Assembly: GCF_016107395.1 (NCBI RefSeq)
Contig: NZ_JAAIKO010000014.1
Location: forward strand, 88,121-152,120
Direction of reading: 5' to 3'
Length of the DNA stretch: 64,000 nucleotides
From: Streptomyces fildesensis
GTDB lineage: Bacteria; Actinomycetota; Actinomycetes; Streptomycetales; Streptomycetaceae
Shown: in pieces, positions 49,057 to 59,575 of the stretch
Layout: the number at the start of each line of letters is the position of its first letter
Numbering within the stretch: position 1 is the stretch's first letter
The notes under the pieces: generated by a model
Told to the model about the DNA's origin: nothing
The model's input: only the letters and a program-made list of their open reading frames with translations
The model's database searches: none
Made by a program: the position numbers and the translations under genes

Positions 49057-49881
49057 TTACCCGACGCCGTTCAGATCGGGACCCAGGCGGCGCCCCGCGT
49101 CCAGGCCGGCGATAGCCGCCAGGTCCGCGTCGTCCAGGGCGAAGCCGAGCAGGTCCGCGTTCCGCCGGATCCTGGCCGGGTCGGCCGAGCGGGGGATCGC
49201 GATGTGGCCGAGCTGCAGATTCCACCGCAGGACGACCTGGGCGGCGGTCACCCCGTACCGCCCCGCGATGGCGGTGAGCACCGGCAGCGTGAGCACGTCG
49301 CCCTGGCCCAGGGGGCTGTACGCCTCGGTGGCGATGCCCCGCGCGCGGTGGTGGGCCCGCAGGGCGGGCCGCTGGTACCAGGGGTGCAGTTCGATCTGGT
49401 TGACGGCCGGGACGATGCCGGATCCGGCCACCAGCCGTTCGAGGTGCGGGATACAGAAGTTGGAGACACCGATGGCGCGGGCGCGCCCTTCGGCGTGGAT
49501 CCGTTCCAGCGCCCGCCAGCTCTCCGGGTACAGCTCGCGGTCCGGCTGGGGCCAGTGGATCAGGTAGAGGTCGACGTACTCCAGGCCGAGCGCGGTCAGT
49601 GAGGCGTCGAAGGCGCGCAGCGTCCGGTCGTGGCCCTGGTCGGCGTTCCACAGCTTGGTGGTGACGAAGAGGTCCGCGCGGGGCAGCCCCGAGGCGGCGA
49701 GCGCCCGGCCGGTGCCGCGCTCGTTGGCGTACACCGCGGCGGTGTCGATACCGCGGTAGCCGCACTCCAGTGCCGTCGACACCGCGACAGCGGTCTGGGC
49801 GTCGGTCAGATGACCGACGCCCAGACCGAGCTGTGGCATCGCGGTGCCGGTGTTGAGGGTGACGCGCGGCAGACCGCTCAC
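49057..49881 (-). CDS. Aldo/keto reductase
   Basis: 274 residues, (beta/alpha)8 NADPH-dependent reductase. The tetrad is visible: Asp46 and Tyr51 in GIDTAAVYANE, Lys in VTTKLWN, His in YLIHWP. Cofactor motif IPRSADPARIRRNADLLGF is at the C-terminus. Convergent with the ketoreductase gene. It resembles general 2,5-diketo-D-gluconate reductase-like proteins, so it may be a cluster tailoring enzyme or unrelated. ngcG follows 36 bases further along the map on the same strand. Confidence 0.88.
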   Translation of the reverse strand: MSGLPRVTLNTGTAMPQLGLGVGHLTDAQTAVAVSTALECGYRGIDTAAVYANERGTGRALAASGLPRADLFVTTKLWNADQGHDRTLRAFDASLTALGLEYVDLYLIHWPQPDRELYPESWRALERIHAEGRARAIGVSNFCIPHLERLVAGSGIVPAVNQIELHPWYQRPALRAHHRARGIATEAYSPLGQGDVLTLPVLTAIAGRYGVTAAQVVLRWNLQLGHIAIPRSADPARIRRNADLLGFALDDADLAAIAGLDAGRRLGPDLNGVG

Positions 49882-49917
49882 GCCGCCCCCGTCCGTACCG
49901 CGGCTACCCGTGCCCGA

Positions 49918-50832
49918 CTACTTGATCGCACCGGCGGTGAGGCCGGCCTGGATCTGCTTCTGGAAGACGATGTAGACGGCGAGCACCGGAAGCATCGCGA
50001 TGGCGAGGCCGGCGAAGAGCGCCGCCCAGTCGCCCGCGTACCCCTGCTGCGTCGCCAGGTCCGCCAGCCCCTGCGTCAGCAGGTAGTTCTTGGAGTCGCC
50101 CTGGTTGAGGACGATCGGCAGCAGGTACTGATTCCACTGGCCCAGGATGTTGAAGACACCGATGCTGATGAGGCCCGGCTTCGACATCGGCAGCATGATC
50201 TGGAAGAAGGTCCTCGTGTGCGAGGACCCGTCGACCAGTGCCGCCTCCGCGATCGAGGTCGGCAGCGTCCGGAAGAACGACGTCATGAAGAACACGGTGA
50301 AGGGCAGCGAGTACGCGATGTAGACCAGGATCAGTCCGGGGAACGTGTTCAACAGGCCCAGGTTCTTCGTGACGAAGAAGAGCGGGACCAGCACCATCAC
50401 GACGGGGAAGGCCATGCCCCCGACGAAGAGGTAGTAGATGAACCGGTTCCCGAAGAACTCGAAGCGCGCCAGGACGTAGGCGGCCATCGAGCCCAGGATC
50501 ATCGTGCCGGTGGTCGAGAAGCCGACCACGATCGCCGTGTTGATGAAGTACTGGCCGATGTTGGCCTTGTTCCAGGCCCGGGTCCAGTTGTCGAAGTGCA
50601 GGTGCGTCGGGAGCGACCAGGGGCTGCCCACGATGTCGCCCGAGGTCTTGAGCGAACTCCAGAGCACCCAGAGCATCGGCACCCCGACCATGAGCGCCCA
50701 CACCAGGAGGAAGCCGTGGGAGAAGACGTTGAGCACGCCTCCCTCACTGCGCCGCCAGTTGCGTTTGGTGGTCTTTTTGGCGGTCGGGGCCGCCGACTTC
50801 TGATTCTCCACAGAAACTGCGTTCGTCGTCAT
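49918..50832 (-). CDS. ngcG: Carbohydrate ABC transporter permease (MalG type)
   Basis: 304 residues, six membrane helices, and the EAA loop EAALVDGSSHTRTFFQIMLPMSKPGLISIG. Pair of the next upstream permease, with ten bases between them. With the substrate-binding gene it forms a three-gene operon that I recall as ngcEFG (SCO6005-6007), for N-acetylglucosamine and N,N'-diacetylchitobiose uptake. No ATPase gene is present; in this group MsiK normally supplies ATP hydrolysis. Confidence 0.85.
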   Translation of the reverse strand: MTTNAVSVENQKSAAPTAKKTTKRNWRRSEGGVLNVFSHGFLLVWALMVGVPMLWVLWSSLKTSGDIVGSPWSLPTHLHFDNWTRAWNKANIGQYFINTAIVVGFSTTGTMILGSMAAYVLARFEFFGNRFIYYLFVGGMAFPVVMVLVPLFFVTKNLGLLNTFPGLILVYIAYSLPFTVFFMTSFFRTLPTSIAEAALVDGSSHTRTFFQIMLPMSKPGLISIGVFNILGQWNQYLLPIVLNQGDSKNYLLTQGLADLATQQGYAGDWAALFAGLAIAMLPVLAVYIVFQKQIQAGLTAGAIK

Positions 50833-50842
50833 CGCGCCACCC

Positions 50843-51772
50843 CTAGAACTCGATACGGTCGCGGCGCGACAGCCGCATGCTGAGAACGGCGAAGATCAGC
50901 GTCACGATCAGCATCGCGACACCCATCGAGGCCGCGTAACCGAACTGGCTGTTGTCCCGGAAAGCCGTCTTGTACAGCAGCAGGGGCAGCACGTCGGTCG
51001 ATTCGTCGGGCCCGCCGTTGTTCACCGACATCAGCTGCACGAACGCGAATCCGTCCATGGCCATGATGCCCATGTACACCCAGCCGGTGGCAACCGTGTC
51101 CCGCAGCAGCGGCAGGGTGATCCGGAAGAACGTCGTGCCGCGCTCGGCGCCGTCCAGCCGCGCCGCCTCGTAGATCTCGGTCGGGATGGAGGCCATCCCG
51201 GCGGAGAACAGCACGACGTAGAAGCCGACGTTCGCCCAGATCATGACGACCATGATGCAGGCCAGTGCGGTGGACTTGTCGCCCAGCCACGCGTGCTGGA
51301 GGGAGGCCAGGCCCAGGTTCCCCAGCAGGGCGTTGAGCAGGCCTTCCTTGTTGTCCGGGTTGTAGATCTGCTGCCAGAGCACAGCGATGATCGTGACGGA
51401 CAGCACCTGCGGGAAGAAGAAGACCACCTTGTAGATGGACGATCCCCGCACGCCGGAGACCCCCGCAGCACTTCCTCTGCGGCGGCCTCCGACGTTGAGC
51501 ATGAAGGCGAAGAACAGACCGAGCGACAGAGTCACCAGCGGCACCACCAGCAGCATGATGATGTTGTGCGACAACGACTTCCAGAAGAGGTCGTTGTGAA
51601 TGAGCTTCTGGTAGTTGTCGAGCCCGATGAATTTCTTGTCGGATGAGATTCCGCTCCAGTCCGTCATCGAGATCTGGAAGTCCTGGACGAAGGGCGAGAT
51701 CACGAGGACCCCGTACAACGCCAAGGGGATTGCCAGAAAGCCGATGATGAACCGGTACTTGCCATGTCGCAT
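50843..51772 (-). CDS. ngcF: Carbohydrate ABC transporter permease (MalF type)
   Basis: 309 residues with about six membrane helices. MRHGKYRFIIGFLAIPLALYGVLVISPFVQDF opens the protein. The EAA motif is EIYEAARLDGAERGTTFFRITLPLLRDTVATG. Starts 43 bases after the substrate-binding gene and ends ten bases before ngcG. Symbol inferred from operon order and neighbours (rok7B7 side and acnA side) rather than sequence comparison. Confidence 0.85.
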   Translation of the reverse strand: MRHGKYRFIIGFLAIPLALYGVLVISPFVQDFQISMTDWSGISSDKKFIGLDNYQKLIHNDLFWKSLSHNIIMLLVVPLVTLSLGLFFAFMLNVGGRRRGSAAGVSGVRGSSIYKVVFFFPQVLSVTIIAVLWQQIYNPDNKEGLLNALLGNLGLASLQHAWLGDKSTALACIMVVMIWANVGFYVVLFSAGMASIPTEIYEAARLDGAERGTTFFRITLPLLRDTVATGWVYMGIMAMDGFAFVQLMSVNNGGPDESTDVLPLLLYKTAFRDNSQFGYAASMGVAMLIVTLIFAVLSMRLSRRDRIEF

Positions 51773-51815
51773 GTCGCCGGTCGCTCTCGTCTCAGTCAGT
51801 ACAAGTGAAGCAGCG

Positions 51816-53234
51816 TCAGGCGTGCTTGAACTTCGGGACGGAGGAGTCCTTCGCGGTCGCGTCCGAGGCCGCCTGCGCCTTGGTGATCCACTCCGCGGCC
51901 TTGATCTTGCCGGAGAGCAGGTCGAGCGTGAGGTTTCCGATGGTCTCTTCGTTCAGCTTCTTGTACCAGTCGCCGAGACGCGGGTTCACCACGTTGGCGG
52001 CGGCGGCCTTGAGGCCCTTGCTCGCGGAGGCGAGACCCGGGGTGAGGGTCAGGCCCTCCTCGGCGCCCGCGACGGCGGTCAGGGACTTCAGGGACTCGGT
52101 GAACGCCTTGGCCTGGGCCTTGCTCAGCATGATGCGGAGCAGTTCCATGCCGCCGGCCGGGTTCTTGCCGTCCTTGGCGACGATGAAGGGCTCGCCGGCC
52201 GCGGCGCGGATGGCACCGAACGGGAGCTTGTCGCTGGCGCCGCCCTGGATCGCGCCGACCGCCAGGTCGAAGTCCTTCGGCATGGTGGGCGCTGCCTCGT
52301 TCTCCACCCAGGAACCGTTCGGGATGAAGGCGGCCTTGCCCTTCGTCCAGTCGGTCTGCGCCTGGATGTGGGTCTTGCCCTCGGAACCCTGAAGGATGTA
52401 GCCCTTGGCGGCCAGCTCCTCGTAGTACGCGATGACACCCTTGACCGCGTCGGTCTGGAACGCCTTCGGCTCCAGGTTGTCGATGGCGTTGATGCCCTCG
52501 ACGCCGCCGGCCTTGGCGATCTGGGCGAAGATGTCGAAGTGCACGTAGTACGGGTACTTACCCGGGTACGTGTACGGCGCGATGCCCGCGGCCTTGATCT
52601 TCTCGCAGAGCGCCAGCTGCTCCGTGAAGGTCTGCGGGTACGTCCAGCCCTTCGCCTGGAAGAGCTTGTTGGAGTACCAGGTGCCATAGACGGTGAACGC
52701 GTAGTTGAGCGCGTACACCTCCTTGCCGCCGTACTGGCCCTGCTCGATGGTGCCGGCGATCAGGGTGTCGCGGACCTTCTTGGCCGGGTCGTCGAAGGAC
52801 GCGGCGTCGAGCAGCGGGGTGAGGTCGACGAGCTTGCCCTGCTTGGCGAGCGCCGCCGTGTCCAGGTTGTCGGCACCCGAGTTGTCCATGACGTCCGGCG
52901 GGCTGCCGCCGGCGAAGCGCGGCTGCAGCTTCGGGCCCAGGGCCTGGGTACCCGTGTGCTTGACCGTCGTCTTGTACGTGGTGTTGTAAGCCGTCTCGGC
53001 GTTCTTGACGTAGTCGTCGCCGAAGCCGCCCTTGAAGATGAACGCCTCGAGAGGCGCGCCCTCCTTGACAGCGAGCGGGTTCTTGGCGGACACCGTGCCC
53101 GTTTCCTTGGGCTTGTCGGTCTTGTCACCGCTGTCGGAGGCACACGCGGTGAGGAAAGATGCCGACGGTACGGCGACCAGGCCAACGGCCATCGCGCGCT
53201 TGACCAGATCCCGGCGGTTCAGTTCGGATCCCAT
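51816..53234 (-). CDS. ngcE: Carbohydrate ABC transporter substrate-binding lipoprotein
   Basis: 472 residues. N-terminus NRRDLVKRAMAVGLVAVPSASFLTAC combines a twin-Arg-like start with a lipobox (Cys near 32). The binding domain includes LEAFIFKGGFGDDYVKNAETAYNTTYK, AGGSPPDVMDNSGADNLDTAAL and FAVYGTWYSNKLFQAKGWTYP-like sequence, typical of family 1 solute-binding proteins of the NgcE type. ATG 53234 with GAGGAC. A 13/16 match to the DasR operator lies 180 bases upstream, consistent with GlcNAc/chitobiose transport. Confidence 0.85.
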   Translation of the reverse strand: MGSELNRRDLVKRAMAVGLVAVPSASFLTACASDSGDKTDKPKETGTVSAKNPLAVKEGAPLEAFIFKGGFGDDYVKNAETAYNTTYKTTVKHTGTQALGPKLQPRFAGGSPPDVMDNSGADNLDTAALAKQGKLVDLTPLLDAASFDDPAKKVRDTLIAGTIEQGQYGGKEVYALNYAFTVYGTWYSNKLFQAKGWTYPQTFTEQLALCEKIKAAGIAPYTYPGKYPYYVHFDIFAQIAKAGGVEGINAIDNLEPKAFQTDAVKGVIAYYEELAAKGYILQGSEGKTHIQAQTDWTKGKAAFIPNGSWVENEAAPTMPKDFDLAVGAIQGGASDKLPFGAIRAAAGEPFIVAKDGKNPAGGMELLRIMLSKAQAKAFTESLKSLTAVAGAEEGLTLTPGLASASKGLKAAAANVVNPRLGDWYKKLNEETIGNLTLDLLSGKIKAAEWITKAQAASDATAKDSSVPKFKHA

Positions 53235-53608
53235 GCTCAAGTCCTCGCCCTCTACAGGACTCATGCGGTGCAGCGGAATCCGCCGGCGCCCGCGAACAGA
53301 TGAAGCTTCAGTGATGCTGCCATCCACCGAGGAGGGGTGGTCCTGCCACGAGCGGGCGTTTTCGGCCCGTCGATCCCCCCGCCCCGTCCCGCGCTCGCGG
53401 GCTTCCCTGGACGCGACAGGTATAGTCCACTTCTCGTTGAGAGGGCAAGATCGAAAGCCCGTTTGGCCGTGAAGCTTTCCCGAGTTGAGACCTGGCCGAA
53501 ACGCGGAGGAGCAGACTCCGTTTCTGGAACCACCTCGAACAGTAGGCATTTGCCTTCACTTATCTACCATTGATCACCCTCATGTGTTCAGTTCTTGAAG
53601 GACAAATG
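53235..53608. other. ngcE upstream region
   Basis: About 370 bp of non-coding DNA. It holds a DasR-like site (53416-53431) and a markedly AT-richer part near 53520-53600 that is a likely promoter zone for ngcE. I see no gene in it. Confidence 0.5.
53416..53431. promoter_or_regulatory. DasR-like operator (dre) upstream of ngcE
   Basis: ACAGGTATAGTCCACT agrees with the remembered dre consensus at 13 of 16 positions. The second such site in the window; the other is at 44438-44453. Confidence 0.5.
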
Positions 53609-53649
53609 CGGACGGACCGCACCCCCGGGTGAGGGATGCGGTCCGTCCG
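53609..53649. terminator. acnA terminator
   Basis: Thirteen-bp perfect stem (53609-53621 with 53637-53649) around a C/G-rich loop, 42 bases after the acnA stop. Confidence 0.75.
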
Positions 53650-53690
53650 GACGGCCGTGGCCGGCCGCCCTGGCCCGTGTCGGGCCGTGC

Positions 53691-56402
<2,712 letters not shown>

Positions 56403-56499
56403 GACAGTCTCCTTCATGCATGTAATTCGCGCGTACCACCGCAATCCTGCCGACACGACCGACACGACTCCATGCCGATCCGCTAAGGTGAGCGCTAGG

Positions 56500-56518
56500 T
56501 TAGGTATGCCTTACCTAG
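56500..56518. promoter_or_regulatory. Iron box (DmdR/DtxR/IdeR-type operator)
   Basis: TTAGGTATGCCTTACCTAG matches the remembered consensus TTAGGTTAGGCTAACCTAA at 14 of 19 positions and is itself a near palindrome (TAGGTA...TACCTA). About 98 bp upstream of the acnA start. Confidence 0.6.
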
Positions 56519-56555
56519 CGGCTCGGTGACTGCGGCGTGGTACGCCTCGGCAGAT

Positions 56556-56571
56556 ATCTCGATGTCGAGAT
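56556..56571. promoter_or_regulatory. Inverted repeat copy 1 (ATCTCG-atgt-CGAGAT)
   Basis: Perfect six-base arms, extended to nine bases in the flanks (TATCTCGA/TCGAGATA, 56555-56572). Nearest to acnA, 154 bp upstream of its start. Resembles the operator I recall for the MarR-type regulator TamR, which controls aconitase in S. coelicolor. Confidence 0.6.
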
Positions 56572-56697
56572 AACTCTAGTACATCACCGGTGCGGGGTCA
56601 TGCCCCGGCACCCCTGTGGCGCTGTCCCGCGCCCGGCGCCATCACCCGGAACCTACTCCTCCATCTGGAGCAATCCTTCACACGATCAGGCGCATTA

Positions 56698-56713
56698 ATC
56701 TCATATCCGAGAT
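56698..56713. promoter_or_regulatory. Inverted repeat copy 2 (ATCTCA-tatc-CGAGAT)
   Basis: Same unit as copy 1 with one arm mismatch, in the AT-rich centre of the divergent region. Confidence 0.5.
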
Positions 56714-56814
56714 ACTGACCTTGTGTAACGTTGCTGGATCGAGGGCCACCGCGCCACGTCTACCCCGTTCGCGACGATCCACACGCCGCACCTGCCTTTC
56801 GACACACAGCCCCC

Positions 56815-56830
56815 ATCTCATGTGTGAGAT
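56815..56830. promoter_or_regulatory. Inverted repeat copy 3 (ATCTCA-tgtg-TGAGAT)
   Basis: Perfect six-base arms, ending 12 bases before the ATG of the XRE-MurA fusion. The position would allow autoregulation by the HTH protein. Confidence 0.55.
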
Positions 56831-56842
56831 ACCGTTTGCCAC

Positions 56843-58372
56843 ATGATCGATGACTACCTCGCCCGTATCGGCAAGCTCATCCGTGACGCCCGCCAGCACC
56901 GTGGCTGGACCCAGTCCCAGCTCGCCGAGGCGCTGGGCACCAGCCAGAGCGCGGTCAACCGCATCGAGCGCGGCAACCAGAACATCAGCCTGGAGATGAT
57001 CGCCAGAATCGGCGAGGCGCTGGACAGCGAGATCGTGTCGCTCGGCTACGCCGGGCCCATGCACCTGCGGGTCGTCGGCGGCCGGCGGCTGTCCGGCGCG
57101 ATCGACGTGAAGACCAGCAAGAACGCGTGCGTCGCGCTGCTGTGCGCCTCCCTGCTGAACTCCGGGCGCACCACGCTCCGCCGGGTCGCCAGGATCGAGG
57201 AGGTCTACCGGATCCTGGAGGTGCTGAACAGCATCGGCGTCCGCACCCGCTGGATCAACGACGGCAACGATCTGGAGATCGTACCGCCGGCCGAGCTGGA
57301 CCTCGACGCGATGGACACCGAGGCGGCCCGGCGCACCCGCAGCGTGATCATGTTCCTCGGCCCGCTGCTGCACCGCACCGACCGTTTCCGGATCCCGTAC
57401 GCCGGCGGCTGCGACCTCGGCACCCGTACGGTGCAGCCGCACATGAACGCGCTGCGCCACTTCGGCCTCGACGTGACCGCCACCGACGGCACCTATCACG
57501 CGGTCGTCGAGCGGGCGATCTCCCCCAGCCGGCCCATCGTGCTGACCGAACGCGGCGACACCGTCACCGAGAACGCGCTGCTGGCCGCCGCCCGCAACAA
57601 CGGCATCACCGTGATCCGCAACGCCAGCTCGAACTACATGGTCCAGGACCTCTGCTTCTTCCTGGAGGAGCTCGGGGTACGGGTCGACGGCGTCGGCACC
57701 ACCACCCTGACCGTGCACGGCGTCACCGACATCGACCGCGATGTGGACTACGCGCCCTCCGAGGACCCGGTCGAGGCGATGAGCCTGCTGGCCGCCGCCG
57801 TGGTCACCGAGTCGGAGCTGACGATCCGCCGGGTGCCGATCGAGTTCCTGGAGATCGAACTGGCCGTCCTGGAGGAGATGGGGCTGGACCACGAGCGCAC
57901 CGAGGAGTACAAGGCCGACAACGGCCGGACCCGCCTCATCGACCTCACCGTGCGCCCGTCCAAGCTCCGCGCGCCCATCGACAAGATCCACCCGATGCCG
58001 TTCCCCGGCCTCAATATCGACAACGTCCCCTTCTTCGCCGCCATCGCCGCGACCGCCCAGGGCTCCACGCTCATCCACGACTGGGTGTACGACAACCGCG
58101 CGATCTACCTCACCGAGCTCACCCGGCTGGGTGCCGGCGTCAAACTGCTCGACCCGCACCGCGTCCTCGTCGAGGGCCCGACCCGCTGGCGCGCCGCCGA
58201 GATGATGTGCCCGCCCGCGCTGCGCCCCGCCGTCGTCATCCTGCTCGCGATGATGGCCGCCGAGGGCACCTCCGTACTGCGCAACGTCTATGTCATCAAC
58301 CGCGGCTACGAGGACCTGGCCGAGCGGCTCAACACGATCGGCGCGCAGATCGAGACGTTCCGCGACATCTGA
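56843..58372 (+). CDS. XRE-HTH / UDP-GlcNAc 1-carboxyvinyltransferase-like fusion (MurA2)
   Basis: 509 residues. The N-terminal Cro/C1 HTH (about 5-62) reads IGKLIRDARQHRGWTQSQLAEALGTSQSAVNRIERG. The EPSP-synthase-fold domain (about 70-505) has VKTSKNACVALLCASLL (the Lys/Asn pair of MurA) and YAGGCDLGTRTVQPHM, which keeps the MurA catalytic Cys and following Arg. Thus both a DNA-binding and a potentially active enzyme part are intact. Canonical MurA should be elsewhere. Possibly a cell-wall-precursor-responsive regulator; that is inference. No RBS better than weak before ATG 56843. Confidence 0.9.
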   Translation: MIDDYLARIGKLIRDARQHRGWTQSQLAEALGTSQSAVNRIERGNQNISLEMIARIGEALDSEIVSLGYAGPMHLRVVGGRRLSGAIDVKTSKNACVALLCASLLNSGRTTLRRVARIEEVYRILEVLNSIGVRTRWINDGNDLEIVPPAELDLDAMDTEAARRTRSVIMFLGPLLHRTDRFRIPYAGGCDLGTRTVQPHMNALRHFGLDVTATDGTYHAVVERAISPSRPIVLTERGDTVTENALLAAARNNGITVIRNASSNYMVQDLCFFLEELGVRVDGVGTTTLTVHGVTDIDRDVDYAPSEDPVEAMSLLAAAVVTESELTIRRVPIEFLEIELAVLEEMGLDHERTEEYKADNGRTRLIDLTVRPSKLRAPIDKIHPMPFPGLNIDNVPFFAAIAATAQGSTLIHDWVYDNRAIYLTELTRLGAGVKLLDPHRVLVEGPTRWRAAEMMCPPALRPAVVILLAMMAAEGTSVLRNVYVINRGYEDLAERLNTIGAQIETFRDI

Positions 58373-58377
58373 CCGGC

Positions 58378-58440
58378 GGGTGCCGCCGCACCCCTCCTGA
58401 GCTGCGCGAACACAGATCAGCAAGGGGTGCGGCGGCACCC
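58378..58440. terminator. Terminator after the XRE-MurA fusion
   Basis: Seventeen-bp perfect stem (58378-58394 with 58424-58440) with a 29-base loop, six bases past the stop codon. Confidence 0.75.
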
Positions 58441-58681
58441 GTGGGACTTCTCTGGGACTTTGGGCGTGGGCCGGGCTCCTACGGGCTGCTGGCCAGGCCC
58501 AGTTCTTCTTGATCCGCCGGTCCAGGTGGCTGCCGGTCGCTTCGACCAGGCCCCACAGTTCGTGGCCCGGAATGTTGCGGCCGGCCAGCTGCAACCGGCG
58601 CTCACGTGCACAGCGTGGTCAAGACTGCTTCCCCCGCGGCTAGGGCATCCGGTCAAAGTCCTGCCCTACGCGGGGCCGTTC
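58441..58681. other. Non-coding stretch, possible decayed gene
   Basis: No convincing gene. The minus frame around 58480-58594 reads GRNIPGHELWGLVEATGSHLDRRIKKNW, which looks protein-like but is short, has no RBS or stop in context, and I do not recognise it. It may be the end of a decayed gene. Confidence 0.3.
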
Positions 58682-59005
58682 TCAGGCGGCGGAGTGGGTG
58701 TGGGTGCGGAGCTGTTCGTTGAGTGCGAGGGCTTCTTCGAGCTGGTCCTGCAGCGCGACGATGCGGCACGCGTCCTCGATCGCGGTGCCCTGGTCGACGA
58801 GCTCACGCACCCGGACAGCGATCCGCAGCTGATAGCGGGAGTAACGGCGGTGACCGCCCGCGGAACGCAGCGGGGTGATCAGGTGGGCTTCGCCGATCGC
58901 ACGCAGGAAACCCTGAGAGGCACCGATCATCTCGGCGGCGCGCCCGATGGTGTAGGCGGGATAGTCGTCGTCATTGAGTCGGGCGAAGGAATCGTCTGCC
59001 GTCAT
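58682..59005 (-). CDS. Small MerR-family-like HTH protein
   Basis: 107 residues. MerR-type winged HTH: YTIGRAAEMIGASQGFLRAIGEAHLITPLRSAGGHRRYSRYQLRIAVRVRELVDQG, followed by a short coiled coil (LQDQLEEALALNEQL). There is no ligand-binding domain or Cys, so it resembles small MerR/BldC-like DNA-binding proteins common in Streptomyces accessory regions. Start ATG 59005. A hairpin lies 45 bases upstream and the ACTGC repeat array begins beyond it, a possible binding region for this protein. Confidence 0.8.
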   Translation of the reverse strand: MTADDSFARLNDDDYPAYTIGRAAEMIGASQGFLRAIGEAHLITPLRSAGGHRRYSRYQLRIAVRVRELVDQGTAIEDACRIVALQDQLEEALALNEQLRTHTHSAA

Positions 59006-59049
59006 CTCACCTCACCGGGAAACAGACAAAGGGGCTGAGAACGCGTGGA

Positions 59050-59079
59050 GGGGCCCTGGCGCCGTAGCACCAGGGCCCC
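59050..59079. terminator. Hairpin upstream of the MerR-like gene
   Basis: Ten-bp perfect stem GGGGCCCTGG/CCAGGGCCCC with a ten-base loop. It lies in the 5' region of the minus-strand MerR-like gene, so it could be an attenuator or a terminator for transcription from the repeat region. Confidence 0.45.
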
Positions 59080-59304
59080 GAAGGACGGAAAACACCACCT
59101 ACCGGCCCTAGTACTGCGCCGGCCTACTGTGTCCGCACTACCGGCCGCGGCCGGGAATACGGGGATCGCGAACGCGTGACCGGAGACCACCTACCTATCG
59201 ATGTCCTGCGGCACCCAGGCCTGCTACTTCGCCCGGGCAATCCTGATGGCGCTCAACCCCTCCGTTCCCTCTGAACCGAAACACTGACCAAACCAGCACT
59301 ACGA

Positions 59305-59575
59305 ACTGCTGTTCCTGCGAACTGCTGGTGGCCTTCACTACACCACTCTCCGACAGCCAGCCCCGTCGCCCGTACTACAACTGCCCTGGCTTAGAACCCC
59401 ACTGCCGAACCTCCCAGTGCGCGCGCCCGCAGCCGACGCCTTCACCGAGGTACCACTCATGTACCGCACTGCTGGGTACTGCAACTGCATCCGGTACTGC
59501 TGTCCTGCATGATGCGGTCCTGCTGAACTGCGGGTACTGCGTGTCAGAACTGCACTTGCCGTACTGCGTTACTGC
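59305..59575 (+). repeat. Cluster of ACTGC / TACTGC direct repeats
   Basis: ACTGC starts at 59305, 59321, 59380, 59401, 59468, 59478, 59484, 59496, 59527, 59536, 59549, 59563 and 59571 (plus one at 59113). Five of those in the cluster are TACTGC. All have the same orientation, with spacing of 6-67 bases, densest after 59468. About 0.3 would be expected by chance in 271 bases of balanced composition. Confidence 0.7.

Larger units (their letters stand above)
56403..56842. other. acnA / murA2 divergent regulatory region
   Basis: 440 bp without a gene. It contains an iron-box-like element (56500-56518) and three copies of a 16-bp inverted repeat ATCTCR-N4-YGAGAT at 56556, 56698 and 56815. The segment 56690-56750 is AT-rich and probably holds the promoter of the downstream fusion gene. 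Confidence 0.6.

Noticed and set aside
58417..58656. Minus-strand open frame after the murA2 terminator
   Set aside because: Short, no RBS, starts beyond the window of any domain similarity; a protein-like stretch in an adjacent frame is noted but not called as a gene.
59113..59575. CRISPR array interpretation of the ACTGC cluster
   Set aside because: Repeats are only five or six bases with spacing of 6-67 bases; no repeat-spacer regularity and no cas genes.
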